Shown here: positions 49,916 to 61,523 of the stretch, one piece after another
Numbering within the stretch: the first letter of the stretch is position 1
Layout: each line of letters starts with the position of its first letter
Source of the DNA: Mangifera indica
Lineage: Eukaryota; Streptophyta; Magnoliopsida; Sapindales; Anacardiaceae
Direction: 5' to 3'
Length of the DNA: 64,000 nucleotides
NCBI RefSeq assembly: GCF_011075055.1
Contig: NC_058155.1
Span: 6,095,537-6,159,536, forward strand
Translations under genes and position numbers: made by a program
Notes under the pieces: model-generated
Told to the model about the DNA's origin: nothing
Seen by the model: the letters and a program-made list of their open reading frames with translations, nothing else
Database searches by the model: none

Positions 49916-50704
49916 GGGAAAATAACTATTTTTCACTTAAATTTTAGTCTAACTTTAAAATCATATCTATGATAGATAAAAAACCCTAAACACTCATTTA
50001 TAGACTAATTGTTATCTAAATTTTTAGTTAGAAATATGAATAAAATCGTCATTTTCCTATCAACCCTAAAACCTTAGAATTTATATCATTTTCTCCCTCA
50101 AGTTTTAAAAACTAATATTTCAATTTATTCTCAAAATTTGAAAAGTTTATATTTCATCCCTAGAATTTGTTTCCTTCTTCGACTACCATCATTCCGATCG
50201 ATAGCTAGTACTTTTCACCCATCTTCCAAATCTGACTATGAAAGACGACAAAAAACAGCCATCTAGACACGATGACAAAGTCTGGAAGACTCTATGAAGG
50301 ATGACCCTTCGTCGTCATTCGTCGTTGCGCCTAGACAATGCGACAAAGAATGATGAAACATCGTCCTTTGTCTCTTCGTCCTAATCTAGATGACAGAGGA
50401 TCATCCTTTGTCAGAGAAGACTTTCGCTTATTCCCGATCGTCAATCAATTTCCTAAGCCATTTAAGATTAAACCAAAAAATGTGAGGAAAGTAAATTTTA
50501 TAAAGTTTAATCATGGGGGGAAAAATAATATAAATTTTTTAGATTTTAAGGTTTATAAGTAAAATGACTATTTTACCTTTGTCTTTAACTGAAAATTTGG
50601 ACGACAGTTAACCCATAAATGAATATTTGAATTTTTTATCTGTTATGTCATATATATAATTTTAATATTAGACTAAAACTTGATTGGGATATTATCCTTT
50701 GCCC
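49916..50704. mobile_element. Non-autonomous Mutator-like element (789 bp) with identified empty site
   Basis: The left end gggaaaataactatttttcac and the right end, read in reverse complement, agggcaaaggataatatccc are diverged members of the same terminal repeat as the elements at 33596, 39164 and 57466. The duplicated target TAAATATGTA flanks it (49906-49915 and 50705-50714). The inverted duplicate at about 37675-37745 shows the same surrounding DNA without the element: reverse complement gggacaaggccaataaatat followed by ttatatttgttatccaaact. That is direct evidence of insertion. The interior is GC-richer with no recognised gene. Confidence 0.88.
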
Positions 50705-50894
50705 TAAATATGTATTATTTTTGTTATCCAAACTTCGATTTACATTCAAATAAAAAAGAGGAACACATATATAATCGTCCTAATTATTTTCAGTTATACA
50801 ACATTAACATATCAATTAATAATAAAAAACAATCTCGCTATATTGATGTAATCACATATATCAAGCATGAGTATGTATACCAATATTCATATTC

Positions 50895-50897
<3 letters not shown>

Positions 50898-50957
<60 letters not shown>
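50898..50957. repeat. (TA)n microsatellite, about 30 units
   Basis: An uninterrupted run of alternating TA of about 60 bases. It is likely length-variable between individuals and prone to assembly error. The apparent 115-codon frame across it is an artefact of the repeat. Confidence 0.95.
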
Positions 50958-50964
<7 letters not shown>

Positions 50965-51091
50965 TTATGGCATTATTCATTTACCAAATTAATAAAATTA
51001 AATTTTCCACATTCGGTATTCAAATAAACAATTTGAAAATTTGTTCCCTGCAAAAGGGTCGTTGATAATACAACCATTCAACCATGAACTG

Positions 51092-51160
51092 TTTATACAC
51101 TCGAGTGCCGATTTCAGTCTTGGCGAAGATCTATCTATCTTTGCCATTGCATCGCTGTAT
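51092..51160 (-). pseudogene. PMEI-family gene fragment
   Basis: On the minus strand about 23 codons match the TYIDAMAKKEKSSPRLKSALE segment of the PMEI genes, with a small change (AKIDRSSPRLKSALE). Nothing of the remaining protein is present on either side. The adjacent DNA (50965-51090) is an inverted copy of 15400-15540, which follows the PMEI relic at 14828-15246, so the fragment sits in an inverted duplicate. Confidence 0.75.
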
Positions 51161-51596
51161 GTTATTATGTCGCCTTATTATTTCTTCAATCCTTAATTTA
51201 AAAAATTAATTAATACTAGAAAATAATCTGGTTCACTATGTAATCAGAAATATCTTTTAAATTAAGGATTGAAAAAATAATATGGCGATATAATAATATA
51301 ATATTTAAAAAATAATTTATGTAATTTAAAAATATTAAAATAATAAAATTGTGGGCTAATCTAGAGCTAACAATTTTTAACACGCGCTATTAACTTAATA
51401 TGATATGATACGAAAAATTGGGTTAAGGTTAAATTTTTTTGACACAAAAATTATTTTTGGTTGACTTGACACAACCTAAAATGAAATCGAATGGTGTTAT
51501 GATTTACACAAAAATAACTCAATACGACATGAATTGTCTCTAATATTTTAGAGAAATATTACTTTAATATAATTTGTTAGGAATAAAGTATAAGCA

Positions 51597-51762
51597 ATAT
51601 TATATGTACATACTTTTTATATAAAATTTGGATACACAAATGATATGTCATCATGTAATTGATTTTTTATTTTATCTTTAATTTAAAATCATATAATCAC
51701 ATGATGACACATTATCTGTGTACTTAAATTGCATACAAAAAATGTGTACGTATAGTTTTATT
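51597..51762. mobile_element. AT-rich fold-back MITE, copy 7
   Basis: It begins atattatatgtacatacttttt and ends aaaaaatgtgtacgtatagtttt. The inner motifs gtcatcatgtaatt/aatcacatgatgac are close inverted repeats around a tttaatttaaaatca core. It is one of the clearest copies of the family. Confidence 0.65.
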
Positions 51763-52413
51763 AATAAATTATAGAAATATTAAAAGTCAGTTGTTAAAAT
51801 CTTTACAAATCACATATAATTATATTCTCGTATAATTGTAATTACTTATATTAATTTTTATTTATATTTGAATATTTTATTTTATTATTAAATCGTAAGA
51901 ATGTGATTTAATTAGTTAGATTATTATGCATTTTAAATATCTTAGTATATAATTTTTTGATTATTTATAAATAGAATAAAATATTATATTATATGTTTTA
52001 TTAATAATATATTAGAGTTATTTGGTGAATAAATTATAATGGTAAAAACACTTAAAAAATAATAGATAATCGTAGATTAATTTTAATTGAATCCGATCAA
52101 TTTGAATATTAAAATGTTAGATTAAGATTAAAAATTGCCAATACGATTCTAATTTAGATTGAATTAAAATAAAAAATTTATAATATAAAACTTAAATTAA
52201 TACAATATAAATATGAGCCGATGATGATGCAAATTATCGGATCAAGTCAACACACAAATATTATTAATATAAAATAGTAAAAATTTAGTATTTTCGGTTG
52301 AAAGAATCTGAAAGTTAAATCCCATCAAAACATTTGAGACAAAAACTAGATGTAACTCACCTCTCTAAGAAGTATATATAATTACCCTACAAATATTTAT
52401 AATTTTTTTAGTA

Positions 52414-52562
52414 ATATTATGTACATAATTTTTGTATATAATTTTATATACACGTAATACTTTGTTATCATATGATTGAATAATTGAAAATTAAAGATAA
52501 AAAATACTTAGTCATATTATAACATATTATTACTTGTATACAAAAATTGTGTACATAGTTTT
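52414..52562. mobile_element. AT-rich fold-back MITE, copy 8
   Basis: It begins attatgtacataatttttgta and ends tacaaaaattgtgtacatag, an almost perfect outer inverted repeat. The inner pair is gttatcatatgatt/agtcatattataac. The core, attgaaaattaaagat, is shared with other copies. Confidence 0.65.
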
Positions 52563-53747
52563 ATTGTTTTAATACACAGTTAAGAAAAGAATATTATATC
52601 TATTAATTATAATTTTGAGTATTATATAGTTATTTGATTGAGTTTTTACAATTTTATAAGAGCAAAGGCACTGGTGACTCTAAGGGGGTGTTTGGTTCCG
52701 AAAATAAAAAGATTATTCTGATAATTTATCTTTTATTATTTATATTACTTTATTTAATTTATAAGTAATAAAAGATTATGGGAATCTTTTATTATCAATG
52801 GTAATATGGGAGGTAATATAAAAAATACTTTTATTACTACATTCATCTTAGGTATTGAAAAATTACTTAAATAATCTTAATTTTATTATAATTATATCTT
52901 TATTTATTAATTTTTTTAAAAACAAAAATAATCTTATTTTTAATTAATATAACAAATAAAATCAAAAATATTTTAGAATAATTATACTCAAGGGTATTTA
53001 AGTAAAATAATATACTAGTATTCTTTTATTTTCTCTAACCAAATACAATAATTATTATTTATACCTACCTATTTTTACTAAATTTTATCAAACATAGTAA
53101 TAATTTATACCCAATAATCCTTAAGGGAATATATCTTTTAGGGGTGTGCACGGTCTGGTTTGATGCAATTTGAGAGATTTTTCAAACCAAACTTAAAAAA
53201 AAACGATTTGAAAAATTTTCAAATCAAACCAAAACATTTTAGGTTTCAAACCAAACCAAACCAAATTAAAAAAATACGGTTTAATTCAGTTTTGATTACA
53301 GTTTGAACTATAATTATCAGTATCTTATGATATATGATATATATCGTATCTTACAATATAATATAATACAAACAAACAACGATACGTATCATAAGGTATA
53401 TCGAATTAATACAATACAGTAAACGTATTATGTGATACAATACGTATCATACGATACAATATATATTTTTTATACGAATTGATATACTTTTTCAGAGAAA
53501 ATAAATGCATTAAGAGTGTATATGAAAAATTTTACATTATATGTGAATATGCATTAAATGTCAATAGTAAATTCAACATTAGAGATTGTTGAATGGTGTT
53601 GTAACACGTTTTAAAACCAAGTTATCTTTCTCTTACATTAAGACGAACTTAAATGATTATTATTCAAGTTTTTTATAATGTTTTCGCAGATAATTTAGAC
53701 TTGAGTAATTCGATTAACACATAAGAAAACAATGTCAAAATATAACG

Positions 53748-54060
53748 GTGCGTAATCCCGCCTGCCACACGGGTGACTCAGGAGGCTAACTGGCCGCCAA
53801 TAATAACACCAGCAGCTAAAAGACGACGACAACGTTGGCGTGGGTGAGACGGCCATAAGGTGAAAGTAGCTGATGATGCTAACACCAACAGCATAAAAGC
53901 AGCATCAGCAGCAGGGTTAAGATGGCCCCAAGGCGAACTAGCCTTCGATGCTAACACCAGCCAAAAAGGTGGTGTGCATGGCAAAACCATGAAGAAGATT
54001 GGACCATCCAAACTTTTTTTTTATGACTGGGGAACCTGCCCAATTTGGCTGAACAAGTAA
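53748..54060. other. GC-richer island of unknown nature
   Basis: This block of about 310 bases differs sharply in composition from its AT-rich surroundings and contains repeated 'gatgctaacacca' strings (53873 and 53947). Frames of 66 (+) and 77 (-) codons overlap it, but neither resembles a protein I know and both are poor in expected gene features. It could be a captured gene fragment or repeat. It lies downstream of DRE2. Confidence 0.4.
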
Positions 54061-54691
54061 GTCCCGAAGTACAGTGACAGAACTCACAACCGCTGCACAA
54101 TGTAATTCAAAGTTTCGCTAGTTCTGAGATCAATGCAATTCAAACTCAAAACCTCTTCTAGAAGCTCTACCACTTTTGTTAACCCCTGGGGTCTGGACCA
54201 TCCAAACTTGATTAAGTGCAGACCAACATATTTAAAGGTTGGCAATCAATCACTAGTCCTTGGTCTCTATAAATGTCAACAAAATATAAAATAGTAATTG
54301 AAAAGAAGCTGCCAGGCATCTTAATTTATACAAAGAACGGCATTAAATTTTATTTAACTTAATATATGCTAGTCATTAAGCACATTCCAAAGAAACAGTA
54401 GGTTTCCCACAAGATGAGCAACTGTATCCATTTTCACTAAGAACCAGGAAATTAAGCTGTTGCATCAGCCACACATACTGGCTAGTATTTGAAAATTCAA
54501 GAAGAAAAAGAAATCACCAACTTCAATTAGTTGTCTTATGGTTAAAGCTACAATCGCACTGCAAAGAATATGCAAAATGATCGAATTACAATCAAAATAC
54601 TCAAAATTATTACCTTACATTAGTTGCACCTATTGTTAATAATCCATAGCCCACAAACACCAATCACGAAACACCACCCATAACTTTGTAT

Positions 54692-57146
54692 TTAAAAGTC
54701 TGCTGCAAGAAAGTTGCTAGAGAGTGATACCTGCAATGATGTATTGCCTCCCATTTCACAAATTTTACAGGAGAAAGAGAGAAGAAAACAGAGCACTTGA
54801 ATAATTTCCATACCTTTTCTCCCAGTTTGAATGGTGGAAGACCATTGTATGGGCATGTACTGCATCGAAAAGCATCCCCTAATCCACACTGTAAAGTATA
54901 TAATTAGTTGGAGAGCATCAATTGATAAACAATAGCAACTAAAAAAATGATACACGATCAGCAATTTGGTATGCTCACACAGATCTAGAATATCACGTAT
55001 CTCTGTATGATAAACTATACTTATGCAAAACACTATAGATGAAAATAACCTGACAATTAATATGTTTAACTCACTTCTTTTGCACAAAATATCACCAAGT
55101 AATACCCTGAAAAGCATACAAGCCTATTGCGTTTCTTTATTTGGACACTTGTAATCAATTTTTATGCTATAAAGGATACATTATATTGAGACCATCATAG
55201 AAGTAATTGGCTACTTCAGAAATTTGCTATGTATCTTGGTTTCCATCTTGTTTTCCAAAAGGTTAAGCTAAGACACCACCATCAATAACATAGATATACT
55301 TAAATGACCTTGAATCTAAGCACCAAAGACACCAGCATTAATAGCATAGAAATACTTAAATGCTCTTAAATCTAAGCAACAAGGGAGGCCAGGACAATCA
55401 ATTATCAAAATCAAATTTTAAAAGAAGGCATACATTTCCACATGCTGACTGAGGATTTTCCAGCTGATCCATAGTGAGTCCTAACTTCTCTACTTTCTCC
55501 TCAGCCTCAGCCCTTCCACAACTGCAGTTTTTGCAAGCTTTCCTCGTACTTCCAACTTCACAATCACCAACTGTACAATTTTTTTGTTCAGTGCATGGTA
55601 CAGAAAATTAAGAAAGTTTACAAAAACAAAAAAGTTAAGAACCTAGCCATCATACCAGGTGGTAACTGTGGTTTCTTCAAATCCTGTTCAGTTAATAGAG
55701 AGTCTTCATCGATCAAATCAGAGTCATCATCCAACTGAACTTTAAATAAACTTTTAGAGGCCTTCTTCAAAGCGAAGGAGGACCCAACTGTCCAGGAAGG
55801 CTTCTTACCCTTCACCTAGAAGTAACACAAATTCAACTAACATATCGATAAAATGAACACTTGAAAATTAAACTAAAAATTCAGCACGCAAAAATAAACG
55901 TTACTGCCATGATTTTCAGCTTCTAGAGCATAATGATGTAATGCTGCTCCAAAAACATAAGTAGGAAGAAGCAATAAATGCAATAAAAAACCACTAATAA
56001 TTGAAGTAAATTCAGAAACCTAGCTTGAAATCACCAATAAATGAATACCACTCAGAACGAAGTGCATTCAACCAAAGTTAAGTCTCAAGATTTTCATAAA
56101 TCAAATCTCAACATAGGCATCAGTATAAAAAGATATCAAAGAACAAGTTAATTGAACCATTCTTGCTGACCAAACATTTAACCAACGAGGATTCCTTTTA
56201 ACTCTATATGATTATAAACCAAATACATACAAAATGGGATGCGGCAAGGTGAAAATAGAAACTCACCATAAACGGGTGAACATTTTCTGCTGGGACAACT
56301 GATTTTACTTCAAGACAAACTGCTTCTAGAAATCCAGCTAACAATAACTTTCGCTCAAGAGCCAAGAATGCCTGCCATTAAAGTCCTTATGAGATACACT
56401 AACACAAGCAAAGTACAAAGAACTTACAAACAGCACAACAATACCTTATGGGCATTCCCTTCATAAGATTTGAAACTCTTGTAAAGCAGAATAGTTCCAC
56501 CGGGCTTCAGAACTCTCAAACTATCCCCAAGCATCAAATCATCAGGAAATTCAAGTGAAGCACTAATTGATATAACAATGTCAACAGAGGAGGACTCCAT
56601 TGGCAACTGACCTGCCAAAACAAAAGACGAAATTGAACAACAAGCAATAAACAATGCGTACAAATTGAATTGAATTAAAAACATGATAAAAATACGAAAA
56701 TGGAAAACCGAAAGAAAGTTTGGAAAAAAAGTACTTATAGAAGATGCTTGAGTGACAATGTGAGGATCACAGTTTTCCACAGCTTCATCCCCGAGCTCCT
56801 TTATTGCATTTAAAACAGAACTCACAGCAAGAACTTTTTCGTCCGTAAAAGAAAGTACAACGCTCTTCTTCGCCGTATCCTACAACAGAAGCCATTTTTA
56901 GCAGCAAACCCAAAATAAAATCTGAACCAACAAAACCCCAAATTCATCTCTTCCCCATTAACTTGTCAAATAAACACAAACTTCCCATATAAAAAAATGT
57001 TAAAAAAAGGAAAAAAATAGAAAATAGAAAATGCAGACCATCAACGGAAGTTAATCGGATCAGAAAGTGGCAGCGTTATAAAATTAAAAAAAAAATTGCA
57101 AAAAGGGAAGTAAAGATCAAGACGGAAAGAAAAAAAAGATCACCAT
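54692..57146 (-). CDS. DRE2: Anamorsin homologue DRE2, cytosolic Fe-S cluster assembly protein
   Basis: Exons in minus-strand order are 57146-57144, 56879-56735, 56611-56445, 56371-56267, 55815-55656, 55570-55434, 54888-54814 and 54730-54692. All introns are GT-AG and phases are consistent, giving 276 aa, close to the usual plant length. Residues 1-140 form a methyltransferase-like fold (for example [15 protein letters not shown]). A linker carries [18 protein letters not shown]. The C-terminal CIAPIN1 domain has the 2Fe-2S site C197-C206-C209-C211 and the second cluster motif CX2CX7CX2C (C237, C240, C248, C251), ending PPFKLGEK then NFLAADF. In the known pathway DRE2 receives electrons from the diflavin reductase TAH18/ATR3 and supplies them for cytosolic Fe-S protein maturation. 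The start codon is the last three bases of its exon, which is well supported because the next exon begins DTAKKS, as in plant homologues. A Mutator-like element lies about 320 bases upstream. Confidence 0.95.
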
Positions 57147-57368
57147 AAAATTGAATGTGCAGAAACCCAGAGAAATTTTTGTTCTTGCTTTTGGGGTTGG
57201 CTTCTGCAATGTGCCTTGAACAAATGGCGGCTTTTTGTTTCGTAAAAAATGGGATTAAGAGGAAGAAGGTCGGCTACGTTACGCAGCCGACCAACAGTAA
57301 TGACATGCCCTAGAATGGTCAACGGCACAGTTAAAAATAATAATATCACGTCATCGTAACCCTTTTTA
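57147..57368 (-). promoter_or_regulatory. DRE2 5' UTR and proximal promoter
   Basis: Upstream of the DRE2 ATG (minus strand) the GC content rises. The transcript leader probably includes the stretch around ccgccatttgttcaagg (57208-57232). No clear TATA box is visible. The short frame here that reads through the first exon and into intron 1 is a shadow. Beyond 57369 lie a MITE and the Mutator-like element, so the element-free promoter is only about 200-300 bases. Confidence 0.5.
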
Positions 57369-57467
57369 TACCATTTATTTATATAAATAATATATTATTA
57401 TATAATTAAATATAATTTTACTTTTAATTTAAAATTATCTATTCATATTATAATATATTATTTATAG
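57369..57467. mobile_element. AT-rich fold-back MITE, copy 9 (short)
   Basis: The sequence catttatttatataaataatatattattatataatt is mirrored by attcatattataatatattattta around the core tttttaatttaaaatta. The Mutator-like element at 57466 begins at its right edge, and that element's target duplication (TATTATTTAT) is part of this MITE. Past 58356 the sequence returns to tatttatgttta, so the larger element is inserted into or next to the MITE. Confidence 0.5.
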
Positions 57468-58356
57468 TCAAAGGATTATTTTACCTTCAAGTTTTAATAC
57501 ACTTTTAAAATCACATTTATGGAGTTTGAAAAACCGAAAGTTTCATCTATGAGCTAAATTCTGTTTAAAAAATTAAGGATAAAATTATTATTTCATTAAT
57601 TATATTAAAATATTATAAAAATCATTATGTTTTCCTCCCAAAGTTTTAAAAACTAACAAATTTATCTCTTTCAAAAAGTTTTCTAACTTTCTAAAATAAC
57701 ATTCTCCCCCCCCCCCAAAAACCTAGGGTTTAGTTTCCAGAGGCTCTTCGACCACCATCTCCGACCACCGAAGAAAAAACTTCAACCCACCATCTCACCA
57801 GCCACCACCGAAGCTTCCAGATGACACACCGAAGACTGAAATCAACAAAGATCCATCTTCATCAATTCTAGAAGAATCGATAAAAATATTCATCTTCCTC
57901 GATTCGTCTGGAATGATCGATGATTTCGTTGATTCAAATGAATCGATGCGTCTTCATCGATTCTTCTGGAATCAACGAAGACGCTTCTTCGTCGCCTCTT
58001 CTTCCTCCGGAGAGTGACGATCTGGTGGGCGACAAGTAGTGGGTTGAAGCGTTGTTGTCAATTGCTGGAGATGGTGGCCGGAGAACGTTTGGAAAATAAT
58101 ACTTAGGTTTTGGGAGGGGAGAATGTTACTTTTGAAAGTTAGAAAACTTTAAGCAATGGTGAAATTGTTAGTTTTTAAAACCATGGGGGAAAAATAGAAT
58201 TAATTTTATATTTTTTAAGATAATTGATGAAATTACGATTTTACCCTTACCTTTTTTAACAGAAGTTAGCCTATAGGTGGGACTTTGGGTTTTTCAAACC
58301 CTATGGGTGTGATTTTAGATTGCACTAAAACTTGGGGGTGAAATAGTGATTTGGCC
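57466..58356. mobile_element. Non-autonomous Mutator-like element (891 bp) with 9-10 bp target duplication
   Basis: The left end agtcaaaggattattttacc and the right end, read in reverse complement, ggccaaatcactatttcacc match the family terminus. The terminal repeats are long: the inner segments ccaccatctccgaccaccg and ggagatggtggccggag are also inverted, so each arm is roughly 300 bases. The target duplication TATTATTTAT is at 57456-57465 and 58357-58366. The interior (57800-58050) has repeated 'tcgat(t/g)c(a/t)tc' strings and no gene. It sits upstream of DRE2 and could influence its expression. Confidence 0.87.
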
Positions 58357-61300
58357 TATTATTTATGTTTAATCAAATTATATGCTAAAAATAAAGACTG
58401 CAGTGAATCGGACACAACTGCTCTGCAACCGGTCATTCTAGCCCAAAAAATACATAACGCACACAGTGTAACTCTATACATATATGGTAGAGCTGGTCTA
58501 ATAATTTTTATATTATAATTATTATTTAATTTATTTATTTTTTAAATTTTTTAATAATTGTGTGAGCAGTAGTGGGTTGAGTCGGTTCAACTTGCAGGCC
58601 TGATGCGTAGACCTAAGGCTGGCCCTAAAGGCCTACCAGTCTAGCATGGCGTGCTACATTATCAAGCCAAGTCTTTTTTATATTTCGGATCGATCCAACC
58701 CATTTGTCATCTAACCAAAAGTATATACATGGTTTTATTAATTAAAAATGGTTCAAATTCTCATACGAAAGTTAATATTTCAGGCGTCCTAAACCTAAAA
58801 TCTTCTACTGAACAATCCAAAATCACGATTTTTTGAAAAGTTAATTAATTTAAAGGAAATTAAATTAATTGTCCTAAACATTAAGGTTCTAAAAAAATTG
58901 TTCCAAAATTTTAACATTAAGCAAAAATGTCCCATTAATTTGAAATAATAAAAATGTCCTCATATATAAACAAAAAAATTTCATATCCCCAACCATTTCT
59001 CCCCCGAGACTCCCACGGGTTTAGCGACTACTCGATTTCTTTGGATTTTCTGTGACACTTTTCGTGTTTTTCAGTGATGAAAATGGCAAAAAAGATGAGT
59101 ACATCGTCTCTTATCTTGTTTAAATCATTTTAGTGTTTATATTTTACCAATTTAATGAAAATTTTGGATGTTATTAGTTTAGGGTTTTTGGTTTTGAACA
59201 ATGGATTATATGTATCGATTTCTACTTGTTTTGGTTGAATTTGTTGAGAGTTATTGTGTTATAATAGGTATAGATTTAATTGTTGTTGAAATAAGACGCA
59301 AAAATAATAATTTTGGTATGAAAAATGGATTAATTTGTTTGGCACACAACCTCTGGGGTCCCCGAGATCCCCAAGGTGCATAAAATCCCCCAGGTTGCAT
59401 AGTAACCTTGAGGGAGCCCCGGGGAACCCGAGGGACGGAAAATATTTTGATTTTTAAAACAATGCAACCCGTGGGAGGGGGAAAATTGAGTTTTTGAAAT
59501 TGCAAGACTGATGGGAGAGAAGAAATTTGTTATGGGGCAAATTGATAGTTTTTCATAATCTAGGGCTTTTTTACATGTAATTTTTGAATTTTATATCTAT
59601 TTTTCTTGTTTTTTAAGTTTTTTCACATGTATTTTTAAATATGAGGTCTATTTTTTTTATTTTTCTCATTTAAATATGATGGGTTATTTAATTTAATTTC
59701 CCTTAATTTAATCATATTTTAATTATATTATGCAATTTTAAAACATTTTGGATATTTTATGTGAATATAGTCAAGTCTCCAACTTCTTATTTATTTTATC
59801 CTTCCATAACTTTACAATCTTAACATCTAAAAATCAGTTAAAAATTAAAAAAATATTGCATCAAAATCTTTTTAATCTAAATAAGAAAATCAAAATTTTC
59901 TAAAATATTTGAAAATAAGTCAAAACATTTTAAGATTTTGAATTTTAAAATAAAATCTCACCTACCATGCATGTCTCACTCCTAAGTTTTACCTACCTAA
60001 AGATTAAGAATTTACAAATTAACTTGATATGATTCATCATTATACAAAGAAATTCTAATTTTTTAATTTTGAATTTCCAAACAAAATATCAAACAATATA
60101 ACGAAATGATATTTACTTTGATTAAAATGATTTAGATACAAGATTTAGATAATTTCGATGTTTGATTTCTTTGATTTTAAAATAATTTTTTGATGAAAAT
60201 AAGTTTGAGAAGATAAAGTTCTAAGATTAGGTATAAGTGTCATACGTGTGTAAAATTAAAGTTTTAACTATATTTATATAATGCATAAAAGTGATTTAAA
60301 ATTGTATGTATGATTAAAATAAGGTTAAGTTAATTAATTTCCCATTTATTTTTATTAGGTTGTTAAAATACAAAAATACCCATTAGTGACTGAGTTTAAA
60401 GTTTTAAATTTAACACAAATAAATACAATTACCGTTAGAATTTTTTTTGTTAATTGAAACTGCAACAATGCAATTATAAAATTGTCCTTTACTATAATCC
60501 TCTTATACTTTCCTTTGCCTTCATCATCTCTTCTTCTTTCCCTCATCTTCTCTCAGACATAAATAACCCCACCACCTCCATTGGAAAATGTCACGGTTTT
60601 TAAAACCACCATTCAAATAGAAACACCATCACCATAGTTTAAAAGCTTACATGGGCTAAGGAAGAAAAGGGTCACCATTACACCAATCAAAATTGAGGAA
60701 TTCGTTGATGATTCCAAATCCAACCATCACGGAAGACAGGAAAAGAGGAAGAGAAGAGAAAGAAAGGTAGATAAGAGAAGAATAAGAAGCTCATGTAATG
60801 AGTCTATATTGTAAACTTAACTAACACACACATGTAATGAACCTAGGGTTGGAGTCGAATCAAACTAGCTTGGTCTCAAAAGCTACCTCACTTAATTTAG
60901 CTCAAATCAAATTTGTTTAGCTTAAATTTAAATAGTATTTGAGTCAGAAGCTCATTTTTTAAAATAATCAAACTCAAGTTAGAAAGAGTTCGGCTTCATT
61001 AGACTTATAAGTTAAGGAATAATTCAATTCAGTTCAAACTTAGCTCGTAACTCAATTCATGTTATCTATTACTGAGTAAAACATTATTTTTTCATTGAGC
61101 AGTGAACTCGTGCTAAATCTAAATCATGAATCCTAATCATGGATTCAAGCTATAAGCTCAAATTGAACTTGAGAAAAGTTATTTTTCGTTTGAACCAAAC
61201 TCAAGCTAAGAGATATTCAAACTTAGTTTGGTTTATATCCACCCTTACATGAACTTGTGAAGTCAAGAGTGTAAAAAAAAAAAAAAAATTGTGAAGTCAA

Positions 61301-61523
61301 GTCTGATTACTTGAAGAAATATAGAGCAAAACCAAAACCCACTTTCCCTTACATAAATCAAGAACGTGAAACTCTTGGAGAATTTGAAATATTTCTCTTT
61401 TTTGTTTTCTGAAATTTGAAGTTGATGGACAAAATTTGTACTTTCTTTTATATTGTGGGTTGAATGAATTTATGCTGAATTTTTTTAAAAAAGGTGTTTG
61501 TTTGTAAGAAATTTTATGGTGGT
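58357..61523. other. Gene-free stretch
   Basis: No gene is supported in this 3.2-kb AT-rich interval. A GC-rich imperfect inverted repeat at 59349-59435 (ctctggggtccccgag... against ...gagccccggggaacccgag) stands out and could form a hairpin. A short repeat-like block with 'gggttgagtcggttcaa' lies near 58572. Positions 60840-61250 have many 'aactcaa'/'gagctta' strings, typical of degraded plant repeats. Confidence 0.45.

Larger units (their letters stand above)
51161..53747. other. Gene-free AT-rich stretch with transposon remnants
   Basis: I see two fold-back MITE copies (listed separately). There is a possible further element at about 52685-53135, starting gggggtgtttggttccg; this prefix is common at the ends of plant MITEs, but I could not confirm a matching other end. 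A block from 53139 starts ggggtgtgcacggtctggttt and is followed by 'caaaccaaac' strings, as seen in many plant hAT-like repeats. No coding sequence is supported. Confidence 0.45.

Noticed and set aside
50680..51027. 115-codon frame on +
   Set aside because: It runs through the TA microsatellite, giving an IYIYIY run; a repeat artefact.
57140..57349. 69-codon frame on -
   Set aside because: It crosses the DRE2 leader and first intron in a non-coding frame.
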